NCBI RefSeq assembly: GCF_004340525.1
Contig: NZ_SLWX01000002.1
Location: forward strand, 310,001 to 374,000
Direction: 5' to 3'
Length of the DNA: 64,000 bases
From: Chromatocurvus halotolerans
Lineage (GTDB): Bacteria; Pseudomonadota; Gammaproteobacteria; Pseudomonadales; Halieaceae
Both the position numbers and the translations under genes were made by a program. Positions 35,605-45,097 of the stretch are shown here, in pieces; positions within the stretch are counted from its first letter, which is position 1; the number at the start of each line of letters is the position of its first letter. The notes below the pieces were generated by a model. It was not told the DNA's origin. It saw nothing but the letters and a program-made list of their open reading frames with translations, and did not search any database.

Positions 35605-37794
35605 ATGAAGTTCAGGATGGTCAAAACCCTGCTCGCCCTCTGGCTATTGACGGGGCTTGCGGCAGGCGCCGCTCGCGCCGAAATCGCCTGGCACTGGGAG
35701 GACAAGTTTTCCAATAACGAACAGGCCATGCTGAAATCCTGGATCACACATACGCTGTCTGCGCTGGAGAGCCTCGTCGCGCCGTTGCCCTTCGATATTG
35801 ACATCCATTTCTATCGCCTGGCCGACCGTGGCGAGCCCGTGCCGTGGGCCAATACCCGACGCGGTCGCAGGCAGGGGGTGAATTTTCACGTCGACCCGGC
35901 ATTCCCGCGCAAGGCGTTTTATGCTGACTGGACGGCGTCGCACGAGTTGAGCCATCTGCTGATACCCTACCTCGGGGAGGCCGATAGCTGGTTTGCCGAG
36001 GGCTTCGCCAGTTACCTGCAGTATCAGGTTATGCGTCATATGGGTGAGATGGATGCGGCGGGCATCACCGGAGCCTATCGTGAGCGAATGGCGCGAGCGA
36101 GGTTGTCATACCGTCTCCCCGATATCCCCCTCGCAGCTGCATCCCGCGAGCTGCGACGTGCCGGCGCCTACCCTACCTACTATTGGGGAGGAGCGGTTTA
36201 CTTTCTGCTGGCGGATACGGCACTCAGGCAAGGCAGTGGCGGTGGCTTGTCGAACCTGCTTCGTGCCTACGTCGCCTGTTGTCGGGAGCGTCACACCCGA
36301 GTGGCCGGTCTGGTAGAGGAGTTCGATCGAATTGCGGGAGAACCGCTGTTTTCCGGTCTTTTGCGTGAATTTCGCGAGCGCCCGGGCTTTCCTGAGTACG
36401 GAGGAGCCCTTGAGCAGCTTGAGATCCAGCTACAGGAAAAGTCGGCAGACATCGGTAAGGATTTGGTGGCATTGCTGGACCGATTGGACCGTCATAGGAG
36501 GATCAACCGTATTTCCGCTGTCGGCCTCGCTCTGGTGGAAGAAGGCAAGGTGGTATTCAGCGGCGGTCTTGGCATCATGGATCACGACGGCTCCGGGCCG
36601 GTAACGGGGGAATCCCTGTTTCGTATCGGATCGATCACGAAGTCATTCACGGCGCTGGCGCTCGTTGACCTTGCTAGAACACAGGATGTCGACCTTGATG
36701 CACCGGTGCTTGACGTGGCTGGTTCCGATCTTTTTAGTAACGACTGGGCCGCTGAAGCGCCTGTGACATTGGCACAGCTGCTGGAACACACTGCAGGCTT
36801 CACGGATATTTCGAAATCCGAATTCGAGTTCAACGATTCCGATGCCATTCCATTATCGTCAACGCTGACGCGGTATCGATCGAAGCATAATACTGCCTGG
36901 CAGCCAGGCCTTTTTGCTTCCTACTCCAATCTCGGATACGCCTTCGCCGGACGAGCCATTGAGGTCATTGCAGGCTCTGACTACGAGGACTATCTGCAAC
37001 GAGAGCTGTTTGGACCCTTGCAGATGAACGATAGCGGTTTCTTCCTGTCGGAGCATCAGCGGCGCCGTCTGGTTACCGGCTATGATACCGACGGCGAAAC
37101 CCACATACCCTACTGGAATATGGTCTACCGCCCTTTCGGCGGCCTGAACACCACAGTCAATGACATGAGCAGGTTCCTGCGCATGTTGATGCAGGATGGA
37201 GAGTTGGAGGGTGTGCAGGTCTTTCCTGAGACGGTCATTCGCCGAACCCGGCAACCGACAACAGGCCTCGTCGCTTCTGCCGGCGTGGCATCCGGTTATG
37301 GGGCGGGGGCTTACAGCTGGATGCATGGGGGCACGCGGTTTCATGGTCATGGCGGCGATGCGGACGGCTACCTCTCGCGCTACGGCTACACAAAGCGTAA
37401 TCATAGCGGTTACTTCCTTGTAGTAAATGCGTTCAACGCCGATGTGCTGAATGCCATGCGCCGTGATGTCGAGTCCTACCTGACGAGGGAATTGCCGGCC
37501 GTGGCGGAACCTGAAATCCATTATCTGGGACAGCGAGAGATTGAGGCACTTCAGGGCAGATATCTGCCTCAAACCTGGCGTTTCGGCGACGGCAGTAGCG
37601 GCCGCACGCTGCAGGTACTAAGCGAGGGCAATCAGCTGTTTACCGTCATGGGCAACAGGAAGCGCTTGCTGATACCCGTATCGGAGCGCCGGTTTCGGCG
37701 GCGCGGCCAGTCCGAAGCGACGTCGGCGATCATTGACGCCGACGGCGAACGTTATTTTGTCGGTCCGGAGGGTGGTTTCCGGCGCGCCGGGTGA
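35605..37794 (+). CDS. Two-enzyme fusion: gluzincin-like metallopeptidase plus class C beta-lactamase-like serine hydrolase
   Basis: The ATG at 35605 gives 729 residues with a signal peptide (LLALWLLTGLAAGAARA). The N-terminal domain (about 20-290) has a zinc site: HELSH near residue 115 and the third ligand in WFAEGFASY about 17 residues later, as in M1/M61-like gluzincins. The C-terminal domain (about 310-640) has the serine hydrolase residues SITKS (SxxK), the YSN triad and GHGG, as in class C beta-lactamase or D-peptidase relatives. A small tail domain follows. Both sites look intact. Envelope location and peptide or cell-wall substrates are inferred. Confidence 0.85.
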   Translation: MKFRMVKTLLALWLLTGLAAGAARAEIAWHWEDKFSNNEQAMLKSWITHTLSALESLVAPLPFDIDIHFYRLADRGEPVPWANTRRGRRQGVNFHVDPAFPRKAFYADWTASHELSHLLIPYLGEADSWFAEGFASYLQYQVMRHMGEMDAAGITGAYRERMARARLSYRLPDIPLAAASRELRRAGAYPTYYWGGAVYFLLADTALRQGSGGGLSNLLRAYVACCRERHTRVAGLVEEFDRIAGEPLFSGLLREFRERPGFPEYGGALEQLEIQLQEKSADIGKDLVALLDRLDRHRRINRISAVGLALVEEGKVVFSGGLGIMDHDGSGPVTGESLFRIGSITKSFTALALVDLARTQDVDLDAPVLDVAGSDLFSNDWAAEAPVTLAQLLEHTAGFTDISKSEFEFNDSDAIPLSSTLTRYRSKHNTAWQPGLFASYSNLGYAFAGRAIEVIAGSDYEDYLQRELFGPLQMNDSGFFLSEHQRRRLVTGYDTDGETHIPYWNMVYRPFGGLNTTVNDMSRFLRMLMQDGELEGVQVFPETVIRRTRQPTTGLVASAGVASGYGAGAYSWMHGGTRFHGHGGDADGYLSRYGYTKRNHSGYFLVVNAFNADVLNAMRRDVESYLTRELPAVAEPEIHYLGQREIEALQGRYLPQTWRFGDGSSGRTLQVLSEGNQLFTVMGNRKRLLIPVSERRFRRRGQSEATSAIIDADGERYFVGPEGGFRRAG

Positions 37795-37816
37795 CGTTCC
37801 GGGCAGTGCATCCGAG

Positions 37817-38915
37817 TCAGTCGCTATCGCCGGTATTCTTGAAGCCCAGATGCACAAGGTCCGGTGGTGTCACCATTGCGTAGTTCCATTCCAGGAAGAG
37901 CCGCAGCTTGCGCGAGAGTGTCGGTACCTTCAACAGATATATGCCGCGCCAGAGCATGAATGCGATCAGCCCGGAAAAGCGCAGGCCATAGATCTGGGCA
38001 ACAGAGTTGTTACGACCGATAGAGGCGAGCATGCCCGCAGGTTTGTAGGCAAAAAGACGGGTCGGTTTGCCCTTCAGGTCGGCAACAATATTGCTGACAA
38101 GCAGTCGCGCCTGACGATCAGCAAATTGAGCTGTCGGCGGCGACAGTTCTCCGCTGCGGGCGTTGGGGACCAGCGCGCAATCACCCAGTGCCCAGACACC
38201 CGTGACAGACATATCGCCATTGACGCGAATTCGACCCCGCTCCAATGGCAGGTCAGGCCACCTGATTATAGGTCGTGGGTGCTGTGCCTATCGTACAGAT
38301 AATGGTGCCACTGCCAATTCTCTCGCCGGAAGCCAAAATCACTTCACCTGGTTCGATTCGCGCTGCACGGGTATTCAGTCGAACATCGATTCTTCGTTTT
38401 TCAAACAATAACTGGGTTTTCTTTCCGAGCTTCCGCGAAAGCTCCGGCAGCAGGGTGTCGGTGCCGTGCAGCAGCGTAATGTGCACATCATCGGGATCTA
38501 CGTTCTTGTAATACCGGGTTGCGGACTTGAGGAAGTCTTCCAGCTCGCCTGCGATCTCTACCCCGGAGAAACCGCCACCGATCACGGTGAAGTGCAGCAG
38601 TTGACGGCGCCGATCGCTCTGCGGGTGAATGGTCGCCTGCTCAAGGCGTTCTATGGCGATATTGCGTAGGCGAAGTGCATCGCCGACGGTCTTGAGCGGC
38701 AGCGCATGTTCATGCATTCCCGGCAGCAGGCTGGTATTGGCTTCAACACCCGTGGCCAATACCAGCTGATCGAAACGCAGTTCTCCGGGTTCATTTGTGC
38801 GGTTCAGCAGGTAAATATCCCAGTCTTTGGGCAATTTTCGTTCAATGTCCGCAGCCAGGCGTGTTCCGGCGAAGCCGCCGCCGAGGATCACGAGATTTCT
38901 GGTGTCCTTTTTCAT
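37817..38915 (-). pseudogene. Broken type II NADH dehydrogenase-like flavoprotein gene
   Basis: The N-terminal part (38253-38915) begins LVILGGGFAGTRLAADIER and carries the second nucleotide-binding motif FTVIGGGFSGVEIAGEL. About 65 residues normally found between the first FAD motif and RFDQLVLATG are missing in frame. The reading then shifts by one base near 38255, and family sequence resumes as LPLERGRIRVN and GVWALGDCA to the C-terminus (37817-38245). Two independent lesions make it inactive. An intact promoter element remains at 39000-39026. Confidence 0.85.
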
Positions 38916-38999
38916 CCAGGTACAGTCCCTCTGATCGCCGGGTCCAGGATATCCATGTTAAAAATCGTGTGGAATCCAATTGCAATCATGCATCCTGTT

Positions 39000-39026
39000 G
39001 GATGCGAATCGAGTGGTAGTGTTACA
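39000..39026 (-). promoter_or_regulatory. ECF-type promoter element upstream of the broken NADH dehydrogenase-like gene
   Basis: On the minus strand this reads TGTAAC, 17 bases, then ATCC, with CGC before the second block as in the TonB receptor element. The damaged gene begins 84 bases beyond. The control site seems to have outlived the coding sequence. Confidence 0.65.
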
Positions 39027-39069
39027 GGAGCACTTTCCGGCGAGGCGGAACCCGACTCGTGTAAAGGAG

Positions 39070-39408
39070 ACTGATAAGAGGTCCCGATTTCCCTCCGTAC
39101 GTGAAGCGCCACACCTTAGCGATGTGCTCAAACCCTTTGGTCGAGGTGTGTGGCCGCTCACGGAGTTCCATGACATTGTGCTGCACGGCGAGTCCGACTG
39201 GACGATTGCCGAGCGTGAACTCCTCGCCGCTTACAACGTCTTTGCGCTTTTCAATTGCATGAACCGCATTGTCGAGGGCTGTGGCGTCATGACCAGTGAC
39301 GCGCATCTCGGGGCTTCGCGGTCCCGGCAGCAGGAAACCCGCGAATGCGCCCAACCCTACCTGGATTTCGCCCGCGGGATGGGTTTTTCTCCGAGCGACA
39401 GCGCGTAG
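39070..39408 (+). pseudogene. AhpD-like gene with internal deletion removing the active site
   Basis: The product aligns closely with the enzyme at 18508-19077: RSRFPS, then LKPFGRGVWPLTEFHD, then AERELLAAY. It then jumps directly to ALFNCMNRIVEG. About 83 codons are missing in frame, including the CGFCHGAH site. The expected start codon position reads GATAAG instead of an ATG. It cannot be an active peroxidase. Confidence 0.85.
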
Positions 39409-39507
39409 AGCGCACCGACTGCAACAAGGTTACTTGTGGCCATTCACCTGATGGCTGATGCTGGCGCAACCCCACCCGCCCCTGAAGCTGGTGTGGCACA
39501 TAGCATC

Positions 39508-40264
39508 TCAGGACGCCTCGGGCTTGCGAAACAGCAGCGTCATGCGGTTAGACTCGCCGATTTCCTCATAGTGGACCCACAGCGCCGGATCATCCTGACT
39601 GGTACGCAGACTGGGCGGCAGGCGCCAGACAATGTCGTCCATGCCAGGTTGATCGTCCGGATTGCGGTTGATGTCGCTCTCCGCCACCAGTTCAAAACCC
39701 ACGTTCTCGAAGTAGCGGATGACAACGTTGCGATTCATGTAGCCGCGTGAGCCATCTGCCCATTCGGCCGAGCGGCCCGGAGGCGCCATGTGCTGTACGA
39801 CGCCAACCACGCCGCCGGGTTTGAGCACTGACCAGGCAATTGCGGCAGAACGAAAGCCCCCTCGATTCTGCAAACGGTTGAGGTTTTGCAGTGCGCGAAT
39901 GAAGAGAACGGCACCTGCGGATCCATTGTAGTGCTCCCCAATCGAGCCGATCCGCTGGCCGATAATGCGAGGGCCTTTATCGCCGTGCCCGTCGCGGGCC
40001 TGTTCCGGCCACGTTGTCGGCCAGCACGCGGGAATACCAGCCACCACCCGGCAATACTTCTACCACCGTCATGCCCGGTGTTATGCCGAAAAAGGCCAGG
40101 GTGCCTGCCGGGTTACGGCTGGAATGTCTGGCCTTGTGATCCTCCGTCTGATCGGGGAGAACAGCCTCCAGGCGTTCAACGTCAGTGTCGGTGACATCGG
40201 CTGCCACGGCCACGCTCGTGATGGCAAACGCCAGCGAAATACTCTTGCGGATTCGATTCTTCAT
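39508..40264 (-). pseudogene. Frameshifted paralogue of the exported methyltransferase
   Basis: The first frame (39977-40264) has a signal peptide and TLAFFGITPGMTVVEVLPGG, like the intact gene at 7378-8178. It then runs into a short false tail. The second frame (39508 to about 40000) resumes with LKPGGVVGVVQHMAPPG and ends ESNRMTLLFRKPE. Roughly 50 residues between the two conserved blocks are missing or scrambled. Confidence 0.85.
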
Positions 40265-40376
40265 GGTGGTTTCTCCATCTCCGTGTGGTCGACATTTGTA
40301 ACATTATGCCTCCTCACGCCTCAAAGTAGCGTGCCGTGGCAGGCCAAACAACTGATCGATCAATCTGGAGGGTGGC

Positions 40377-41093
40377 GTGAAAGGGATGTTGCAGGGGTTT
40401 CGTGGTCGATGGACGGCACCAATCGTTCTCATCGGCAGCATCCTTCTCGGGGGTTGTGCACAAGCGGAAAGGCGGCAGGATCCGCTCGAGCCGTTCAACC
40501 GTCAGATGTTCGCCTTCAACGATACAGTCGACGGCGCAATCCTGAAGCCACTGGCAAAAGGTTACGTCAACGTCCTGCCGACACCCGTGCGTAACAGTGT
40601 GGGTAATGTGTTCGATAATCTTCGGACGCCGACGACGATTATCAATCAGTTTCTGCAAGGCAAACCGGGCGAGGGGATGCGTGATATTGGGCGATTCGTG
40701 ATTAACTCGACGGTCGGAGTGCTGGGTATTTTTGACGTTGCCAGCCGTTCTGGCCTGGAGAAGGACGTCGAGGACTTTGGCCAGACACTCGCCGTTTGGG
40801 GCGTGCCTTCAGGGCCCTACCTCGTGGTGCCCTTTATCGGGGCCTCCGGTTTCAGGGACGGAGCGGGCGACATCGCGGGGCTTTTTACCTATCCACCGAC
40901 TTACGCGGAAGACGAGTTTCGCTTTTCGGCATTTGTCACCGAATTCATAGACCTGCGGGCGCAACTGCTGGAGGTCGAGAAACTTGTTGGCGGTGATCGC
41001 TATCTTTTCATACGCGACGCGTACCTGCAGCGCCGGGCAGACCTGATCCGTGATGGAGAAGCCGACGAGTCGGATCCCTTCCTGGATGAATGA
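40377..41093 (+). CDS. mlaA: MlaA family outer-membrane lipoprotein
   Basis: This 238-residue protein has a lipoprotein signal (ILLGGC) followed by the MlaA signature DPLEPFNRQMFAFND, then GRFVINSTVGVLGIFDVASRSGL and DFGQTLAVWGVPSGPYLVVPFIG. MlaA removes misplaced phospholipids from the outer leaflet of the outer membrane. Here it is followed by an RND transporter and mlaC, not the usual mlaFEDCB set. The start is a GTG. A TGTAAC sequence lies 75 bases upstream but lacks the matching second block. Confidence 0.93.
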   Translation: MKGMLQGFRGRWTAPIVLIGSILLGGCAQAERRQDPLEPFNRQMFAFNDTVDGAILKPLAKGYVNVLPTPVRNSVGNVFDNLRTPTTIINQFLQGKPGEGMRDIGRFVINSTVGVLGIFDVASRSGLEKDVEDFGQTLAVWGVPSGPYLVVPFIGASGFRDGAGDIAGLFTYPPTYAEDEFRFSAFVTEFIDLRAQLLEVEKLVGGDRYLFIRDAYLQRRADLIRDGEADESDPFLDE

Positions 41094-41136
41094 CACGCGG
41101 AAAAATGACGGATTCCACCAGCGGAGAAACGTCCGA

Positions 41137-43671
41137 ATGAAGACATCAACTATTCGTGGCAGGTTCGGTGGGTTCATGTCGGGGCGGTACCGGGAGTGCC
41201 TCGATTATCCGGTGCTAATCCTACTGATCTTTCTGGGGCTGGTGGTCCTGGCGTTCATGCATGTCGACGGGTTTCGCTTTGATGCATCGGAAGACACGCT
41301 GGTCGCCGAAGGCGATCCGGATCTCATTTATTATCGCGAGGTCAGCGGTCAGTTCGGGGGCGAGGGATTTCTCGTCATGACGTACATGCCGCGCAATCAG
41401 GAGCTCCTGAGTGACGCGGTGCTGGGCGATCTCGACAGGCTTGTCACCCGGCTCGAGCGGGTTGAGGGCGTTAAGTCCGTGGACTCCATACTCGACGCTC
41501 CGCTGTTGCAGAGCCCACCCCTGTCGCTGAGTGAACTGGCGACGAATTATCGCACGCTGCAGTCGCAGGATGTGGATTACGCAATGGCGAAGAAAGAGCT
41601 GACCAACAGCCCGGTCTTTAAGGACCTGCTGATTTCGGACGATGGTTCAGCGACCGCGCTGCGTATCACGCTCGAGACAGACAGCGAACTGCAGGCAGCG
41701 AGGCATGAGCGGGACCGACTGCAATCGATTGCGGAGCCGGGGGCTTCGCAGCGCCAGCAGCTTGAACAGGCCGAGGCCCGATATCGCGAAGCTCAGGAAA
41801 ACAGCCTGGTGCAGAGGGATAACTTACTGGCAGAGGTGCGAGCCATTCGCGACGATCTTGGCGACGATGTAGTAGCCCATCTCGGCGGCGTGCCCATGAT
41901 CGCAGCTGACATGGTGGATTACGTGAAGCAGGACGTCATGACCTTCGGTGCGCTGGTCTTGCTGCTTGTGACGATCATGCTGTTCATACTTTTCCGGCGC
42001 ATTCGATGGGTCGTTGTTCCGCTGGCCAGTACCGGCGTTTCCGTATTCCTGACGATAGGTGTGCTTGGGTATCTGCGACAGCCGACCACGGTAGTTTCGT
42101 CCAACTTCATTTCCTTACTGGTCATTATCACGATTTCCTTCAGCATCCACCTGATATCGCGTTATCGGGAACTGCGCAGCGAGCACCCTGGTGACCGGCA
42201 CGTCGATCTCGTATTCCGCACCATGATGGACAAGCTGGCGCCCTGCTTCTATACGGCACTGACGACTGTGGTGGCGTTTGCCTCGCTGATAACCAGTGAC
42301 ATTGTGCCGGTCATGGATTTTGGCTGGATCATGAGCGTTGGCATCGTCATATCCTTTCTCGTGAGCTACAGTTTTTTTGCCGCCGTACTGCTGCTCCTAC
42401 CAAAAGGCGAATCGAGCCCTACGCTGCATCACGAACCGGCACTGACGCGATGGCTCAGTGGCATTGCCGTCACAAGAGCCCCTGTCCTGCTGGCTGTAAT
42501 GCTGTTTCTTTTTCTTTTTGCGGCAGCGGGTATCAATCGCCTCAGTCTGGAGAACAGGTTTGTCGACTACTTCCGTGCCGATACGGAGATTCACGAGGGG
42601 CTCGCTTTCATTGACCGCCATCTGGGTGGCACTGTGCCGATGGATATCATCCTGCGCTTCGATCCATTCGAGGGTCAGGATCTGGACGAAAGCAGTGATT
42701 TCTTTACGGATGAAGTGGATGACTACCCGGAGCGATACTGGTTCACGCCGGCGAAGATCGAGTATCTGGAGGAGCTGCACGGATTTCTCGAGGCGCAGCG
42801 CGCCGTTGGCAAGGTCCTGTCCCTGTATAACCTTGAGTTGATCGCCCGGGACTTCAATGACGGCAGGCCTCTCGGCGCGGTGGAGCTGGTGGCGGCGCTC
42901 GATGCCATGCCGGAGCATCTTCGGAGTGAGCTCATCGCGCCTTACGCAATGCCGGAAAGCGGGCGTTTGCGGGTCGCGGTCCGGCTGCATGAAGCGGATG
43001 TAGATTATCAGCTGGATACTCTTATTCGCGATATCGAGGCGTTCGCGACCACGGAGATGGGCCTTTCCCAGAACCGTGTCAGGGTTACCGGCATGGCCGT
43101 GCTGTTCAATGGCATGCTCAAGCACCTGTTCAATTCCCAGACATCGACGCTCATGTTCGTGGTGATTGCGACTCTCTTGATGTTTCTGGTGCTGCTGCGC
43201 TCAGTGCGCCTGGCTCTTCTGGGATTGCTTCCCAACCTGCTGGCGGCGGCAACTGCGCTCGGCATCATGGGATTCGCGGGTATTCCCCTCGACATCATGA
43301 CGATCACTATCGCTGCCATCATTATCGGCATCGGCGTCGATGACGCCATCCACTACCTGCATCGATTCCGCGAGGAATATGCGCGAACGGGTAACGCAAA
43401 AGCCGCCGTTCAAAACAGCCATGCAAGTATTGGCAACGCGATCTACTACACCTCCATTACGGTAGTTATCGGTTTCTCCGTCCTGGGCTTTTCCAATTTC
43501 ATGCCGACGGTCTACTTTGGACTCATGACGGCCTTGGCCATGGTACTGGCACTGCTGGCCAATCTTGCACTGTTGCCGAGCCTTCTGGTGCTGGTATACC
43601 AGCGGCGTGATAGCTGCAATGCGCGGGCGCTCCACAACACAACTCTCGATAGACAAGCAGGTTCATCATGA
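41137..43671 (+). CDS. RND/MMPL-superfamily transporter
   Basis: The ATG at 41137 has a GGAG site and gives 844 residues. The layout is two repeats of one transmembrane helix, a large periplasmic loop and five more helices, as in MMPL/HpnN-type RND proteins. The second half has IIIGIGVDDAIHYLHRF with the proton-relay aspartates. A coiled-coil-like stretch rich in Glu, Gln and Arg lies near residues 190-235 of the first loop. Lying between mlaA and mlaC, it is likely to move lipids across the periplasm. Confidence 0.88.
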   Translation: MKTSTIRGRFGGFMSGRYRECLDYPVLILLIFLGLVVLAFMHVDGFRFDASEDTLVAEGDPDLIYYREVSGQFGGEGFLVMTYMPRNQELLSDAVLGDLDRLVTRLERVEGVKSVDSILDAPLLQSPPLSLSELATNYRTLQSQDVDYAMAKKELTNSPVFKDLLISDDGSATALRITLETDSELQAARHERDRLQSIAEPGASQRQQLEQAEARYREAQENSLVQRDNLLAEVRAIRDDLGDDVVAHLGGVPMIAADMVDYVKQDVMTFGALVLLLVTIMLFILFRRIRWVVVPLASTGVSVFLTIGVLGYLRQPTTVVSSNFISLLVIITISFSIHLISRYRELRSEHPGDRHVDLVFRTMMDKLAPCFYTALTTVVAFASLITSDIVPVMDFGWIMSVGIVISFLVSYSFFAAVLLLLPKGESSPTLHHEPALTRWLSGIAVTRAPVLLAVMLFLFLFAAAGINRLSLENRFVDYFRADTEIHEGLAFIDRHLGGTVPMDIILRFDPFEGQDLDESSDFFTDEVDDYPERYWFTPAKIEYLEELHGFLEAQRAVGKVLSLYNLELIARDFNDGRPLGAVELVAALDAMPEHLRSELIAPYAMPESGRLRVAVRLHEADVDYQLDTLIRDIEAFATTEMGLSQNRVRVTGMAVLFNGMLKHLFNSQTSTLMFVVIATLLMFLVLLRSVRLALLGLLPNLLAAATALGIMGFAGIPLDIMTITIAAIIIGIGVDDAIHYLHRFREEYARTGNAKAAVQNSHASIGNAIYYTSITVVIGFSVLGFSNFMPTVYFGLMTALAMVLALLANLALLPSLLVLVYQRRDSCNARALHNTTLDRQAGSS

Positions 43672-44321
43672 AACACAGGCAAATCGTATTTTTCGCGCTG
43701 GCGGCGTTAGTTTCATATCTTCCGGGATTCTCCATCGCGCAGGAAGAGAACAACAACCCCGCGGTTCTCATTGAGCAATCGACGGACAGGGTATTGCAGG
43801 TTCTCGAATCGCACACTGAGACAGGGGAGGCGGTCTCAGTGTCAGCACTCGCCGACGAGTTGCTCTCGACTCTCGAGGCTGTGGTGGATTTCGAGTCCAT
43901 TGCCCGGGGCGTCATGGGAAAACACGCTGGAGCCGCATCTGACAAGCAGGTTCAAGAGTTTGCCAGCGTGTTCCGGGAGAGCCTGGTGTCGCTGTATGCA
44001 AGGAGCTTCAGAACCTTCGAGATCAAGGAAGCCCGTGTTCTCGATATGCCCGTCGATTTTGACGCGGAAACAGCGGCTAAAGCCACAGTTCGCATGCAGG
44101 CGACCACCGCAGATGGCGAGAGCTACTCCCTGTCGTACGCCATGCGCCGCGATGACGAGCGCCGCTGGGTGGTGCGCAATATCGTCGTTGACGGAATCAA
44201 TCTCGGCTTGACCTACATGAATCAGTTTGACGGAGCGATGTCGCGTTATGGCTCAGTGGACACAGTCATTGCTCGGTGGCCGGAGGAAATGCGGGAACAG
44301 ACGGTCGTGGGTGAGGAGTGA
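43668..44321 (+). CDS. mlaC: MlaC family periplasmic phospholipid-binding protein
   Basis: This 217-residue protein has a signal peptide (FFALAALVSYLPGFSIA). The MlaC/Ttg2D fold shows VDFESIARGVMGKHAG, then FRESLVSLYARSF, then WVVRNIVVDGINLGLTYMNQF. It carries phospholipid between MlaA and an inner-membrane machine. The start overlaps the transporter stop by ATGA, tying the lipid carrier to the RND protein. Confidence 0.92.
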   Translation: MKHRQIVFFALAALVSYLPGFSIAQEENNNPAVLIEQSTDRVLQVLESHTETGEAVSVSALADELLSTLEAVVDFESIARGVMGKHAGAASDKQVQEFASVFRESLVSLYARSFRTFEIKEARVLDMPVDFDAETAAKATVRMQATTADGESYSLSYAMRRDDERRWVVRNIVVDGINLGLTYMNQFDGAMSRYGSVDTVIARWPEEMREQTVVGEE

Positions 44322-44517
44322 GCAGAATGCAGAGCACGCGGCTGTGGAAAGAGTTTGACCGTCGATCGTTTGAATGCCCCAGGTCGGCCGTTCCTGCGCG
44401 CGCTCCGCCCATGGCGCTCGTAACGCGTCTGAGCGTTACCGAACTTACTGCGGGTCCCATCGGAGTACAGTCACAATACAGACCAAGGATCAATAAAGTT
44501 CATCAAGGAGTCAGATC

Positions 44518-45036
44518 ATGACAACACAGGTAAAAATCGACAAGCCGTTTCCACAGATCACGTTGCAAGCGCTCAGTGGCGAGACCGTAGCGCTCGGTCA
44601 ACCACCCGAGAGAAAGTGGCAACTGCTGGTCATCTACCGCGGACTGCATTGTCCAATCTGCAAGAAGTATCTGCGGCAGCTTAACGACATGAAAGACGAC
44701 TTCGAGAAATTGCACGTCCAGATTGTCGCGGTGTCCACTGACCCTGAGGACAAGGCGAGTAAATTTGCAGCCGATGCGGGCCTGGATTTCGAGGTTGCTT
44801 ATGGTCTGGGTATCGACCAGGCGCGGGCGCTGGGCCTGTACATTTCCACCCCACTCAGCGACGCAGAGGCGGACCAGCCTTTCGCCGAACCGGGCCTTTT
44901 CTTTATTCGACCCGATGGCGGGCTGCATTTTGCCGAGATTTCCAGCGCGCCTTTCTGTCGGCCGGATCTGGAAATGATCAAGATGGGCGTGGGGGTTATC
45001 CAGGAAAAAGACTACCCCGCACGTGGTACTGGCTGA
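44518..45036 (+). CDS. Peroxiredoxin-like protein
   Basis: This 172-residue thioredoxin-fold protein of the AhpC/TSA-related group has the redox site YRGLHCPICKKY near residue 45 (Cys-x2-Cys rather than the single peroxidatic cysteine). DPEDKASKFAADAGLDFEV follows. It likely reduces peroxides or disulfides in the cytosol, as no signal is present. An AAGGAG ribosome site lies nine bases upstream. Confidence 0.83.
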   Translation: MTTQVKIDKPFPQITLQALSGETVALGQPPERKWQLLVIYRGLHCPICKKYLRQLNDMKDDFEKLHVQIVAVSTDPEDKASKFAADAGLDFEVAYGLGIDQARALGLYISTPLSDAEADQPFAEPGLFFIRPDGGLHFAEISSAPFCRPDLEMIKMGVGVIQEKDYPARGTG

Positions 45037-45097
45037 TGAACGCTAAAGCAGACCGAACCTTGCAGTTTCAGCCACATGGCGATACCGGGGACAACCC

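Noticed and set aside
40297-40323. TGTAAC upstream of mlaA as another ECF element
   Set aside because: The base block 17 positions on is CTCA, not ATCC or one change from it, so it does not match.
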